Positions 23,538 to 40,029 of a stretch of 64,000 bases of DNA are shown piece by piece. The first letter of the stretch is position 1. The number at the start of each line of letters is the position of its first letter. The stretch spans positions 37,482,001 through 37,546,000 of the forward strand of contig NC_080557.1 in NCBI RefSeq assembly GCF_030253575.1, read 5' to 3'. Source of the stretch: Rhododendron vialii. Taxonomy: Eukaryota; Streptophyta; Magnoliopsida; Ericales; Ericaceae. The notes below the pieces were generated by a model. The model was not told the origin of the DNA and did not search any database. It saw nothing but the letters and a program-made list of their open reading frames with translations. The translations under genes were made by a program, and so were the position numbers.

Positions 23538-23897
23538 ATGAAATCCACATCAGGGAAAATCACATCAACGAAGGAAATCTCCCTATCCAAAGCATCCAAA
23601 GTCCTATCCAAGTTCGTCCACGCCGAGACCGGAGCTTCCCAAGCAGTGTCGTCGTACCTGAGGCGCGCTTCGGCCTCGTTCGACGAGCTGGTTCAGCTCC
23701 ACAAAGACCTCAAGGCTTCCAAACCCGTTCGGAAGCCGAGAAAACCTGAGCATGAGGGTAGTACATTAGATGGAGAAACGGTGAAGCAAGAAGAGAACGA
23801 AGGTAGCGAGGGCAAGAGGCATAAGAAGAGGAGGAAGAGCGAGGAGAGTAGTTTGAAAAAGGAGAAGAAGCGGAGGAGAATCGAAGGAGAGGATTAG
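23538..23897 (+). CDS. Small lysine-rich, probably nuclear protein
   Basis: Single-exon ORF of 119 residues starting MKSTSGKITSTKEISLSKAS. The N-terminal half (KVLSKFVHAETGASQAVSSY, then LRRASASFDELVQLHKDLKA) looks like a conserved helical domain, and the C-terminal half is highly charged with two basic clusters, KRHKKRRK and KKEKKRRR, that resemble nuclear localisation signals. The sequence is reminiscent of an uncharacterised plant family sometimes annotated as DNA-ligase-like or triadin-like, but no function is established and none is claimed. An in-frame ATG at 23475 would add 21 residues of poor quality, so 23538 is preferred. A CT-rich 5'UTR lies upstream. Confidence 0.7.
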   Translation: MKSTSGKITSTKEISLSKASKVLSKFVHAETGASQAVSSYLRRASASFDELVQLHKDLKASKPVRKPRKPEHEGSTLDGETVKQEENEGSEGKRHKKRRKSEESSLKKEKKRRRIEGED

Positions 23898-26186
23898 ACA
23901 CGGGTTTGGGGCATCGTTGATTTTGTCAGTTGTTGTTGATTAGTGATTGAGTTTTTGATTTGGAGGGAAGAATGGCTTAGAGGTCTTTTTTGGCGGTGGC
24001 GATTGTGGTAATTTTTTCCATGTAATACCAGGGAATTTTTTTCTTGTTGACTATTATGTTAGAAGATATATATTTGAATGAAATTTAGTTGTGATAATTT
24101 GTGTTACGCGTTTTGACGATAGTTTTTAATTCAAATTGTTTGGTGCATTTTGGATGAGAATGACTAGATCAAATTTCATATCGTAATTGATAGTTAGTTA
24201 TTGTAGAAACATGGCAGGGGATGAATTTGAAACCTTGGGAAGTTTCATACTATTGTAACACTTAAATGACTTAGTGCAATGATCGGAATAAGGGATAACA
24301 GATTCAAAGTGTGCTAGTAGTTGACAGTATATCGGAAAGTGAAGTTGCTGTCGACATAGTTTAAGACACCTACTTATTTGCAGACATTCTATGCATGTTA
24401 CATGTATTGGCAGTCATCCTCCTTTATGTTCGGATACTTAAGAGTTGGTTTATTACTGGTTCGGTTGACACATCATAAGATGCATCTTTGCTTTATTGTT
24501 CATCTCTGCATATTTGGATTAATGGCTTAAATTTTTTGCTGCGTGTATGGGTATCTGTGGATTACTCTTGGCAGCTGCACTGACTTATGTGGTGATAGTT
24601 TTTCCTGGTATCTTGTGTCTGCGTTTTAGTGCATAATGTGAAGAAATTTCAAATGGTCCTCCATGAACTTCTATACTTAGTAATATCGGAGCTGTCATAA
24701 CTTATTGCTGCTGGTGAGAAATATGCCGCCAGCCATCTCCATAGGCTAATCAAAGAAATGTCTTCATTTATTTATTTTCTGAAAACATAGCCTCTAGGCC
24801 ATAGCCTGGTGCGCTTGACCAACTTGGCCATCTCAAGTCTCAATACTGATGGATTTCTTAATTGTCTGCTCATAGGAATGCAGTCTATGCAGTTTTTTTG
24901 GTTAAAAAAAAATATTGTTTTCGCATGTGTAAATCTAGTTGTAGAGCTGTCTAATCTGTATTGCTGTCAAGAGACCTCCAAGGATGGACGTGTTGAATAT
25001 GGATCCAAACTTCTACACTTTTAATTCGCCTTCATGAACAAGTTCAAGCTGGTATTGTTGATACTTATGAAGTCTTCACCCTGGTATTACTGTACATTAA
25101 GCTATGTGTCGTGCGAATAAAACTGTATTGCAGCGATTGGCGAACTCCGATGCATTGTATTCTCTATTTCGTGATAGTTAAACTGTTGCAACGACTGTGG
25201 ACATAGCTCGCATGAGGTGTCTCATGTGATTGGGTTTTGTTTTCGTTAGTTTCTGCATCTCATACATTATTAAAAGCAAAATGATTACAATGTAAATTCA
25301 TAATCACATCAAGAAGATAATTTTCCAAAAAAGAAAAAGAAAAAGAAAAATGACTGATGATATAATCTTTTATCTTATCGATCTATTAATTATGAAACGG
25401 TGTAGCAAGCATCATGGCAATTCAAGATAAGCGGTTCAACATCTCATTTTTGCTGCCCTGACATCGAATGGTGAATTGTTTTTTATTATTCTATTTTCCT
25501 TTGTTGTGTCAAGCTTTGGGAATTCTTCTCTGTAGCGGTCTGCAGCAGTGAAGTGGATACTCTTTATAAGGAGCGTAAAGAAACAAAGGAAGGATGAGCA
25601 AGAGCCTGAATCTACAACATCAGATTTCGGTCATCTAGTTTGAAGTGTTAGAGATGATTGGCAATCAGTTGTATGTTAGGTATTTGACTAGTCAACTAGG
25701 GACCAGATTAAGGGGTAGTTTCCCGTTTTGGCTAAAAGTACTAAGTCTTTTTTTCATCACTAAAGGTGCTTTTTTCCTTTGCAAAATACTAAGAAAAAAA
25801 GCCCCTCTAGCACTTTTAGCATTTTTAGAACTTTTGGGAAACTACCCTAACTGCTGAATAATTATGCTTCAAAGGCTCTAAAGAGGTTTATGATTCCAAG
25901 GAACATGTCACTTTTGGAATTTTGGAGGCTTATATGCTTATGTATTGACTCCACGAACTAACCGGAGAAAGATGTAAGAATCAGCCTACGCTTCAGTATA
26001 CTCTAGTGTCGTTTACATACACATTGTCTCTTCATACCTTTCTTGTGCGTGTGTTCTCTTTGTTTTCCTAGATTTGAGTCATTTGACGCATGGACGTTCA
26101 GCTACCTTCCTGGCGTAGTCTGTTTCAGTTTCTGTAGCCAAAGATAAAAGGAGGGCTTTGGTGTTTGGAGTGGAGGAAGTTCAAAA
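23898..26186. other. Gene-poor DNA; one exon-like piece
   Basis: Mostly AT-rich DNA, including the probable 3'UTR of the lysine-rich gene. Around 25544-25643 an acceptor-like CTGCAG precedes an open stretch reading AVKWILFIRSVKKQRKDEQE and ending SDFGHLV with a stop. It looks like a terminal exon but was not identified. A Tourist-like MITE lies at 25712-25847. Confidence 0.35.
25712..25847. mobile_element. Small Tourist-like MITE
   Basis: A 136-bp element with ends GGGGTAGTTTCCC and GGGAAACTACCC in inverted orientation, flanked by TAA on both sides (25709-25711 and 25848-25850), consistent with PIF/Harbinger insertion. Confidence 0.75.
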
Positions 26187-26500
26187 CACTACAACAAATT
26201 CCGCTTTTAATAGCAAAAGTTTATAGCGTTTTATTTTAAATGCTATTGTAGAGAGGAAATTATAGCGTTCAGCCATTAGGTTTAAAGGAAACACTCGCGC
26301 CCTAATTTATTATAGGGTTCCAGAAGTCTTCAATAGCGTTCCACTCTTTTCCAAAATGAAAAACAGCGTTCCACACTTCAACCAAAATTATAAGCGCCAA
26401 TCGTTGCCCCCAAAATCGCACTCTGCCCTTCCCGAAAATTTCAATCGGTTCCACCAAAACTATAGGCGCCATATCTACCAATTGTTTCGTTCGAGTTGCT
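26187..26500 (+). mobile_element. CACTA (En/Spm) transposon terminus
   Basis: Starts CACTACAACAAATTCCGC, the classic plant CACTA end, followed by subterminal repeats of TATAGCGTT/ATAGCGTTC/CAGCGTTCC type at about 26222, 26262, 26331 and 26364. No matching inverted right end (TGTTGTAGTG) was found in the next several kilobases, and no transposase motif was seen, so the element is truncated or its other end has decayed. Confidence 0.7.
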
Positions 26501-29500
26501 ACAAGATTTCTGTGCGAACTGGTGATGGTTTCTAATGGATCGATCTTTTAGGTATTCTATGGTTTTAATCGAGAGGAACAGGTTTGTCCCTTGTTCTCTA
26601 TTTCTCTTAATTTCCGACCGATTAACATCTGTTTCTTACTAATCGCCTCATCTTCTTCATACTTCTGCTTCCTCATTCCATAGTCAAGGAGAATCAAAGC
26701 AATATTCGGTAATATTGCACCAGTTGAAGCAAACATTCATTGCTCGGAGAGTCCTTACCAGGTTTGATTTGATTTTTTTCATTCAGTTGTTGCCCAAATA
26801 CAAGGCTAGGGTTTTAATCGGTAAGTATTAGTTTGTGATAACCATCTAAGGATTTGCACAGATAATGCACTTAGAGGGTTTGGATTTTATTTATCGGAGT
26901 ATCAGTTTTCATTCCAAAAAAATATTGGGGCTTTTGTGTTGACTCATTCCAAACAATTCTCTATTTTTCTCGAAATTCTATATTTGTAATTGATATTGTA
27001 TTGGGGCTTTTGTTTAGGTTTTTGGTGGTCTAATGATTCTTGCAAAAGGAATTTTTAACAAAAAGAAAGAGAAATACTGAAAAATTCCCTCGCTATTTAT
27101 GACTAATGACCTCGTATTGGTGAATATAAGAAGTTTTCTGCATATGACTTAGTTGATTGGCTTCTATTGAAACAGAAAGTAAGAGTTTTGGAGAGAAAAC
27201 ACTTCAGAGCAAGATGGTGAACATCGTAATATGCACTTTGACATAGCTTTGCTAATAATTTTGAAGTAGCTTCACAATTTCTGCCAAGATTTCGCGATAA
27301 TTTCGTTTGAACGAGAGCAACAACTTATATCTATTTCTCTCTCAGGTTATATCTGCTGTTTATCGTCTGAAGGGAATGGAATCGATTGGGTCTTAGGTGT
27401 ATTGGTTAGGATTATTAGGAAATGGAATCGAGTCATGGGTTTAATAAACTATAACAAGATGAGTTATTAGTGCTATCTGTGTCCATCATAGTCCGGCTAA
27501 TGTGTTTTTTTTTTTTGGTTACAAGTACTTCCTTGTGTTTGTAGATATGCCTCAATGAACTATATTAGTATATTGTTGATTTCATAGTTCCTGTTAATGA
27601 AGTTCTGATTGGCTGATTTATATGAATTCGAATGAAGTCAGCTTGGGTGGTTTTCTAATTAGAAAAGAGTATTTTTTTTTCTTGCTAAACATGTTCATTA
27701 TCTGTTATGTGTAGAAGATATATATGGGCTCTACTATACTTGTGCCCAATCAAAGAGCCACTGATCAATGAAGTGATTGTCAAAGTTAGAATATCCAAGA
27801 TTGATTTGCTATAGATGCAACAGATGCACAAGCTCACACAAGAATCAGTTTGTGGTAATTCTCTTCAACCTATCCTAGCCATTGTACTCATGAAATGATT
27901 TCCATCGCTTGCAAACATGCTATTGACTGAATTATGTGTAAATGAGCTTGGCTCCTTTGGTGGGGGAACAATTTTTTTATGATTTTCAAAGGAAAAGAGA
28001 GTTAAATAGAAAAGAACTGATTGTCTTGCCTCGGAGATTACGTTTTAGGCTGTATAAAATATAAATCAAGAAAGCCTTACAAAGTTGATAACATAGGATT
28101 CTTGTTCCTCAAAGATGGATCTTTGCCTCAAAGGGTTGTACCCTTTCACAGGGTGGTTGGTCTTCCAAGATTGATTTATGGTGTTTCCAATGGTTTTGAG
28201 GCTTACGTAATGACCATGTTCCATTTTCCCTCGGGGTGGTACTTCGATGGATTGTTTACTTGGTCAGCAGCTCCATAATGTGGTATGTTTTTTTGTAACT
28301 AATAGCACAACCATAATGTGGTCTATTTTTTTGTAACTAATAGCAGTTAAATCTGCACTTGACCTAATCTGTGGGAATCTGTCTTGTTCAGTTTAATGTG
28401 AATCTGCATTTCCATTTTCAGTTCAATTTAGTAACTGTTACGAATGTGGTGCTGCTGCTGCAGTTTTTTGCTTTCATGACTTCAGTTCAGTTAAGTTTGT
28501 GACTTGAGATGAATGTGTATCTTTTGTGACTTGAGATGAAGCGTCATTTTAGTTTCTGCACTCAGTTTTGAGTCTGTTCTAAGTCACAGGTTATACACAG
28601 TTGCCACATATCAGTATGCACTTAGTTTTCAGTTTTCAGTCTGTTTTGCACTCAATTTTGGGTTAACATTTGCATAGAATCAGAGAGAAAAGGAGCTATA
28701 AGACTGTTCTCATCCTTTCGGGTTCACATTTTGCACATAACAAATACACTTTATAGCTCTAGAATTTGTTGCATTTGGGTTCAAGGGAAGGGAGGGAGGT
28801 ATGGGGAGGGGATGGAGGTCAGGGGAAATAGGGTGCTCATTAGCAGTGGTGGTGTTCTCTGTTTTTTCTGTTTTGTTAGGGGAAGGGATGGTGCCAATTC
28901 TAGGATTGAGGGGAATGACATTTCTGCCCTTACATTGGTGGTGGAGTGGATTTTTCCGTTTACGAACTTAACAGAAGTTAGAATGAAGGACAACATAGAA
29001 TCTGATTCAATAGTTGGAGGACTAAGTACACTTTTTTGATGGTTTGTAACTTTTGGTATGTTGTACTAAAGGCACCTCCCGGGATCTTTTGGTTTGTCTT
29101 TTTTGTTCGTATCTTGCCATCGTGCATGTGTAACTTTAATTTGTTGCTCATATTATCCAGCCCTTAATAAACTCCTGGTTCGTGTATATATATGGCTTGG
29201 ATTTCATTATGTGCTTGAGTATTTATGATTTCACAGAGAAGAATTGATACCTTGACCCGTTGAGAGTGTTCTGCTCTAGGTCCATTTAATACTATGTCAA
29301 ACATCATACATTGGGTTCCACTTGATCAAGTTTTTTGTCACTTTAATGGGTATAGGCATCTGAATGGCTTCATATTTTTCAGTTTTTCAACTGAAAACAG
29401 AGTTGATACTACGTGAGTAAGGTCTGCTTCCTTTCTATCCCTTTAATGGGTTTTAAAGTTTAGTACTCATTTTGTTAGCTATATGAGCAATGGGGGTTTA

Positions 29501-32110
29501 TTATTGGGTGTTTAATACTGCTTCCTGTTTATCCCTTGAAAGTTAACTTGCATTCCAGTGGGTGCAACTGAACTCTGTGGAATTAAAGAAAACCGTGGTA
29601 GAAAATGATATGAAGAATGCTTGGGGCCAACTCCATTCCTGTGACATAGCTGTTTCATAAGACATCTTCTTTGGAATTCACTTCTACCACTTCCAAGGGG
29701 TATACGTCGGTTTACAAGTTGAAACGAAAACTTTCTTTCTATTGTGTACACATGGTTGAGTTATGTGATGATAGATAACCGCATTACTCTTATGCTTCTG
29801 TTGTGCACATATGGCTGCTTCCGTATATTGTTATTTGCGATCAGTGCTGCTCTGAATATGACTTGTGTTTCTTTACTCCCTTTTATGCATATCATATTTA
29901 TGCCTGATTATTTGGTTGCTCCATAGTGTTGATTATGGCCATATCTGTCTTACTCTTAGTAAGTTATTGCACAGTTCAATACCTATATTATTCTTTTATG
30001 CTAATAGGTGCACCATGGCTCCTACTTAGGATGGTTAGCGTGAGTTGCGCTGCAAACAAACGCCAACACCAAATTAGGACATGCCCGGCCCCGAAGTACT
30101 GTCAGGTACTCTCTAGCACCTATTTTATTCTTTTTGCTCAATGATTTTTTACTGTATGATTTGTAGATGGAATTGAAAAAGGTTGAACAAGATACACCAT
30201 ATTCATATTACTTATGATGAATACGAAAGTAGGACTCTACTGTCATTATAGGTGCGATGTAGGCTATTGTAGTCTGAAAAACATTGCCTATTTTAGTATA
30301 ATTAGTTCGGTGCTCTGCAAATGTGTTTTTTGTATATTCTTAGCACATAAGCTTCACATTCTCTTGAAATTTAGGGGGTTGATCTCATGGTTGCTTCTTC
30401 GGGGCTCGAGTATTAAGTATAATAATGTGCCTATCATTACCACACATATTGCGTATCAAGAACAAACAAATTGTGGATATGGTCGAATGGTAAAATTTGT
30501 CTTTTCCGAGGAGAAGACTAAACCTCTAAAGGATAAATGTCATATATGTTTAGATTTTTAGTCAGCTCAGAGTTCGATTTTCTGAGTTTTCTATTTTAAT
30601 TTACTGTCAATATTAACTTCCTCTATACCTGCCTTGACGTGAGGACCCATTTTAGGTGCTATAAGTTTATAGTTTGTACTGTTTGAAGATTTTGCGGACT
30701 TTTATGGTACTATTTGATTCAGAAAACTGGCAATGTAGGAAGTGGGATTCTATTCTATTTTCTTGGTTCAATGTATCTTAGTAACCATGCGGTTGAACTT
30801 TAGTGTTTTCTGACTGATTGGTGCACAATTATTTCAGTATGGTCCTGTTTCCTTTCCATTTTGCATTGTAGTATTACTTCGTCTGTTGGGAAATTTAAGA
30901 GGTAGAAAATTTCTACGGTAATCCAGAAACAGGGTATTAGTTGTTCAAATGGTAAGGAGACTTTGCTGGTGATCTATAAGTAGGAAAACCACTCAGACTT
31001 AGGCGCCTTTGTTGTTTATTGATCCCTTTAGAGTTCAGACTGCTCAGAAATTCCCCGGTGCAGGTTAAGGTAAGCGGATATGCATTTTGGTTTGAGGTAC
31101 TTAATGGGTTGTCTAAAATGCTTTGGATTCTTGTATACAGGTTGAAATTTTGGACCCTAGTTGTAGTATGCAATATCTTCACCCCTAAAGCTGAATAGTC
31201 CGATTTGGTGTTACCTGGAATATAAAATTACATATTCATCATCTAAGATGGGTGATTATTGAGACGAGAGCCACTAGAACATGAAGCTATAACATCAGTG
31301 GCAGGAATTATGCAATACGACAATGTTTCCTCTTTTAAAGTTTTTTTTTTTTTTAAGTTGGGCCACCGTTCATGCTGGTTCATTCTAGTTCTAGGAACGT
31401 GTATCTTTAGATGTGTGAATGAAAGCAGAACATTTACTACCCAAGAAGATAGAAATCACCCAACCCTATTGATGTCCGGGAACTGAAGTCTGTTGGATGG
31501 GTTAGATGCCTTCGCACTCCAACTGGTGGCTCAACTGTTAGGTTGTTCAATCAATTATCTCTATAAACAGATTCACCTTCATGTTGTTCTACTTCTTCTT
31601 GCTGTCCAATGACTAAGCAACCGTATTTTGTTATTAGAATTTGGCATAACTCTTGTGCCATTTTGTTGTACTGAATTTGATTTCAACCCTATTTTGTGTT
31701 GTACGGAGTAATTGTTATCCTATTGCCTTTCTATTCTGTTTATTGAAAAGTCCTATTCTGGTGCTGCTTTGGGACACATCAACAACTCTGTTTTTGCTGT
31801 TTTGAGGGTGCTTTAATAATGCTTGTGCTTTTATAGTCTGAATACTTTCGCGAATCATGATCTTATTCTACACCCATCTATTGATCCAATGTTTATTCCT
31901 CTAGCACTTAAAACATATTTCCTTGTAAAGCCATATCCTCTCTGCCAATCTTTCATTGCAGTATGTAATGTACACAAGAAGTTCATGAACTCATGAAAAC
32001 TTCTAAAAATATATATGCTCTCAACCAATTCACATTCCATCAACCATTGAATAACACTGAGGTGACCAAGACAGTACTCTTTACACATTGGCTCTCCCGG
32101 CAACGCAGAA
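26501..32110. other. Gene-poor region, unresolved
   Basis: No gene can be supported over about 5.6 kb. A short exon-like piece near 26682-26760 reads SQGESKQYSVILHQLKQTFI and ARRVLTR before a GT. An unidentified 85-codon ORF lies at 28021-28278 (around GLPRLIYGVSNGFEAYVMTM). A 38-bp tandem duplication is at 28273-28348, and GACTTGAGATGAA is repeated near 28500-28540. The rest is AT-rich with dispersed T runs. Confidence 0.4.
28021..28278 (+). CDS. Unidentified small ORF
   Basis: An ATG-to-stop ORF of 85 codons with a balanced composition (SRKPYKVDNIGFLFLKDGSL, then RVVGLPRLIYGVSNGFEAYV). It does not match a family I know. It may be an exon of a decayed gene or of transposon-captured DNA rather than a real gene. 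Confidence 0.2.
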   Translation: MSCLGDYVLGCIKYKSRKPYKVDNIGFLFLKDGSLPQRVVPFHRVVGLPRLIYGVSNGFEAYVMTMFHFPSGWYFDGLFTWSAAP

Positions 32111-36166
<4,056 letters not shown>

Positions 36167-36922
36167 TGGGTGAAAAGAGCTAGAAAGAGAGAGAGACAGA
36201 GGGTGGGGTGAAAAGATTGGTTATAGAGAGAAACCCATGAGAGAGATGGACGAGGGGGATTGGAAAAAGTAGCAACGGGGGGTTGCAGAGGGGCTGCAGA
36301 GGAGATGGGTTAGAGAGAGAAAATGTAGGAAGTATTTGAAATTGGGTTGAACTTTTTTTTTTTTTTTTTTCGGTGTGTTTTTGGAAAACAAGAGGGTAGA
36401 GGTTGGGAGGATTTCCCGGGAAACAAACGGCTTTTTGGATTTTGGTGAAAGAAAGGATATTGCAGTTATGACGAGAAATTATCATTTTGCCCTCCTCCAA
36501 AGCAGTTAAGGTGAAGGCAAAAAAGCTGTCATCTTGCCAAAAACGGTAGCAATGTCACAATCGTTGGTCTTTCAGTAAAGGCATTCATCTCCATATATCA
36601 ATGGACTATCCAGGGAGGAACAATTACTATCGGTAAGGATTTGATCGATTTATTTAGTTTTTATCTTGTTAAATTTAGGGACAAATACTTAATTAAGTCC
36701 TTACCGATATCCAAATAAGTTAATTTTTTACAAGAACTTTTTAAAAAAATATTTTTTTGAATGACTCCGATTATTCACTTAAAATGGGTTCCACACAAAA
36801 TTTTAAGAAGACTGAATATAAGACTCCAATCAGTATAGTGTTTTCTTTTGAAATTGGATTTGGGCCCAATAGGGTGCTAATGCACCACTCTTTGTTGCTA
36901 TGAGATGCATGGACTTCGGGTT

Positions 36923-36950
36923 GGTGCTGTGCAGTGAGCTGCACAGCACC
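36923..36950. repeat. Perfect 12-bp stem hairpin
   Basis: GGTGCTGTGCAG and its reverse complement CTGCACAGCACC flank the 4-base loop TGAG. The neighbouring sequence repeats GCACAGCA-like words at about 37000-37035. Confidence 0.8.
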
Positions 36951-37150
36951 GTGTTGCACACCTCCGAACCGTCGGATCATGCATTCGATAGCTCGAAGAT
37001 ACACAGCACAATACTGCGCACACCACCGCATAGCACCATTCCCCAATTTGAGATGCATTTATGTAGCGTAGGTGGGATGTTACAAGCAAAACGGGGTGTC
37101 CTGGCACCCTCACCCCAAAGCCTTGGGTGTGTAAATAGTGTATCGATAGA

Positions 37151-37300
37151 TGAAAAATGTATTTGAATATATAAAAGCATTTAGATATTCGTAAGAAGTG
37201 TATTACAATTCTAACCTCTTTGCCATCAAAAATGTATTTTAATATATAAAAGCATTTAGATATTCGTAAGAAGTGTCTTACAATTCTAACCTCTTTGCCA
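37151..37300. repeat. 75-bp tandem duplication, two copies
   Basis: Unit from TG(/C)AAAAATGTATTT through GCATTTAGATATTCG to CTCTTTGCCAT occurs at 37151-37225 and 37226-37300 with very few differences. It is AT-rich and non-coding. Confidence 0.9.
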
Positions 37301-38256
37301 TTGTACGCATATTATAACGGTCTTATTTGTGTGAGCAATTTACATATAAATTTTTGAAGTACTGTTTATTTATTTAAAAGATTAAACTTGGTCACACATT
37401 AACATCCATCTTTTTTTTTGCGACAGACATTAACATCCATCTAAACAAAGTACATTTGGCGGAAGAAAAATAGACAATCAACAGTAAGAGTCTAACCGTA
37501 CCGATATGCTTAGATCAACATAATGAACAATTGTTTTTCCAAAAAAAATGAACAATTCAAATCAACAAATATGCTCTTAGCGAGTCTGATTTTTCATCAC
37601 ACAAGGTGTCCTCACACGAAAGAATCTTGATTCCATTTTAATTGGCAGAATTATACATGAGATTTTGCATTTTAAAATATTTTGATGATATCGTACTTTT
37701 AAAACAAAGCAAGAGTATTGTCATTGAGCTCTATATCGTAGAAGAGCAAGAAGCAGCTGCTTGAAAGTTATTGGATCAAGGGCGAGCAAAAGAACTTGTT
37801 GGAGGAAATGGATTTTGAGCATCGAGAGCCGCCTCTAATCCAGTGAAACAAGAGCGAGCCAAAGATCTAGAGGTCGCTTTACCGTAAGAGAAAGGGCATT
37901 AGAGTCCAACCAGCCAGGCATGCAAAAATAGACTGTAAATGCCGTGGTAACCTTATGCTACCAACTTAATATAGTCTTAATTCACTCCATGCTCAACTTT
38001 CACAGGTAAAACTTTACGCAGGGCATTGCCGTTAGTCTCCAAAATTCTATAACAACAGAACAATTTCCTTCTCCATGCAACATTTAGGCGCACACCAAAT
38101 CTCTCCTTTGCTCCTCTAGAAACTGCTAAAAGTCAGAAAGGAACTGGAAAACTGTAGACTGAGGAATTGAAACTGAAGACAATGGAGCATAAAATAAGTT
38201 TGGAAAAAAGCCAGAAAACGAGAAGACGCTTCGTTGTTTGAAAGAAAGAATCCAGC

Positions 38257-39979
38257 TCAGTAAGTTGGAACCGAAGGATCAGCTTTGACAGCATATGCAT
38301 GAATTCCTCCGGACACGTTGAAAACTCTCTTAAAACCCTGAGATTTCAAAGTTACGTCAGCCAAAGTAATATGGAGACAAGATCTTTCAACGAAAACCGT
38401 GTTCAAACAGCGTCCATTTTGCAGATCTGGACAAGAACTTTGTTCGAATTCTTTACTGGGAGGGTACGTACCATTCCAAACAATTTCTTGTACTGAAGGT
38501 TGTCTTGTACTATCTCAAAGACTATAGACAACTATAAAATTCTCTACTCATATCATATGAAAACAGGTGCTAGTCAACTGGAACCCTACTTTGCATAAAG
38601 AGTTTGACACATACAATGTTCTTCGTGTTTACCAACAAGTTCAGAAGAAGAAAATTAGTGGTGTACTAGAATAGTGCATGCGGCACAAGTGTAAAACCAA
38701 TGGGCAGATCCACAAGTTCAACTCATGCAATTCCAGTTATAAAAAATAAAAAATAATAAAAATGGACGTGAATTATTTTACCTGCGTCTGCAACCACTTA
38801 GCGATTTGCAATGACCGCATGCCATGATGACACTGGATGTACAGAGATTCTTGTTAGTACTCCCACAAAGAATGTCACGAAAGAGGCAACAATTGTTTAG
38901 TATAAATTTCAGAGTCAAGGTGTACAAATGAAGACATTTGAAATCCTAAACTCTTAAATTGTCCAGGAGTACTTAAAGAGTCTCGCAAGGCATAAGGCAG
39001 CGTAGGCAGGAATCAAACCAAGGCCCCATTACCATTTACCAGGAATAGGACAGATTTTTTTGTTGGCATAAGGCAGCGTAGGCAGGAATCAAACCAAGGC
39101 CCCATTACCATTTACCAGGAATAGGACAGATTTTTTTGTTGACGTACTCAAGCGTTTCGAACTTTCGATTGCTCAAGAACTCTCTCCTTGAAAAAGGTAA
39201 AGCTTTTAAATATGGTCTAGGAACATGATATTACCGTATTGTCCGTGGGGACATGTCTCCTTGAGAAGCTAACCTAGATTCATAGGGAGTATTACATATT
39301 TACATGTCTTGAAAGCACCCAAAGGACAGAGAGATTACCATCCTTTACATCCAAACAAAGCCTAGTAGCTTTCCATTTCCACTTGACATAAATAGAAAAT
39401 GTATTAATTATTGTGATTGCATGTGATATTTAGAATCAATGTTTTGAAATCTGAAAATCGGAATGAACCGGAAAAGTGATTGGGTGGACAGATCACTTGT
39501 TCAACTGCTGTTCAACCGGGATTGAACCATGACCTCATTAATTATATCTATAATTCGTGGTTTTGAAAGAAAAATTACTAGAGAAACGTAGAATTTCCAG
39601 GGTTCAAAAGCCAATCTAAATGAGAAAGCAAGAAAAAGCAACATGTTCTGGAAGTCTTTACCGAAATACAGTAATACCACATCGGAAAAGCCAGGAAGTT
39701 CTATCTCACTTGCTTTATAAAGGGACAAGGATCAGCTGCATCGTAAGAAACCTGACCGGCTCTTCCGGTTTGGCGGTTTTGACACCGTTCAACTGGTTCT
39801 CCGGAGGTTTAAAACATTGTTTAGAATTGTTTTTGTCAAGAAATTGAACAATGCGATTGGAATTTCATAGATAGATCATAGATGTATTAATAACTGCTGA
39901 ATCCGGATTTTCTGAAACTCGTCATGTCAGTGTACGTATTATGTTCCCCAGTAGTTGTATCTAAACTCCAAGACGCAGG

Positions 39980-40029
<50 letters not shown>

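Larger units (their letters stand above)
36167..38256. other. CDPK promoter/5'UTR and intergenic DNA
   Basis: Upstream of the CDPK start are CT/GA-rich DNA, a poly(T) run at about 36353-36370 and no other gene. A perfect 12-bp stem hairpin is at 36923-36950. An exact-type 75-bp tandem duplication is at 37151-37300. Nothing coding is supported between 36.8 and 38.2 kb. Confidence 0.5.

Noticed and set aside
36771-37058. Minus-strand Cys/His-rich ORFs near the 36.9-kb hairpin
   Set aside because: They reflect GCACAGCA-type repeats; no domain pattern is present.
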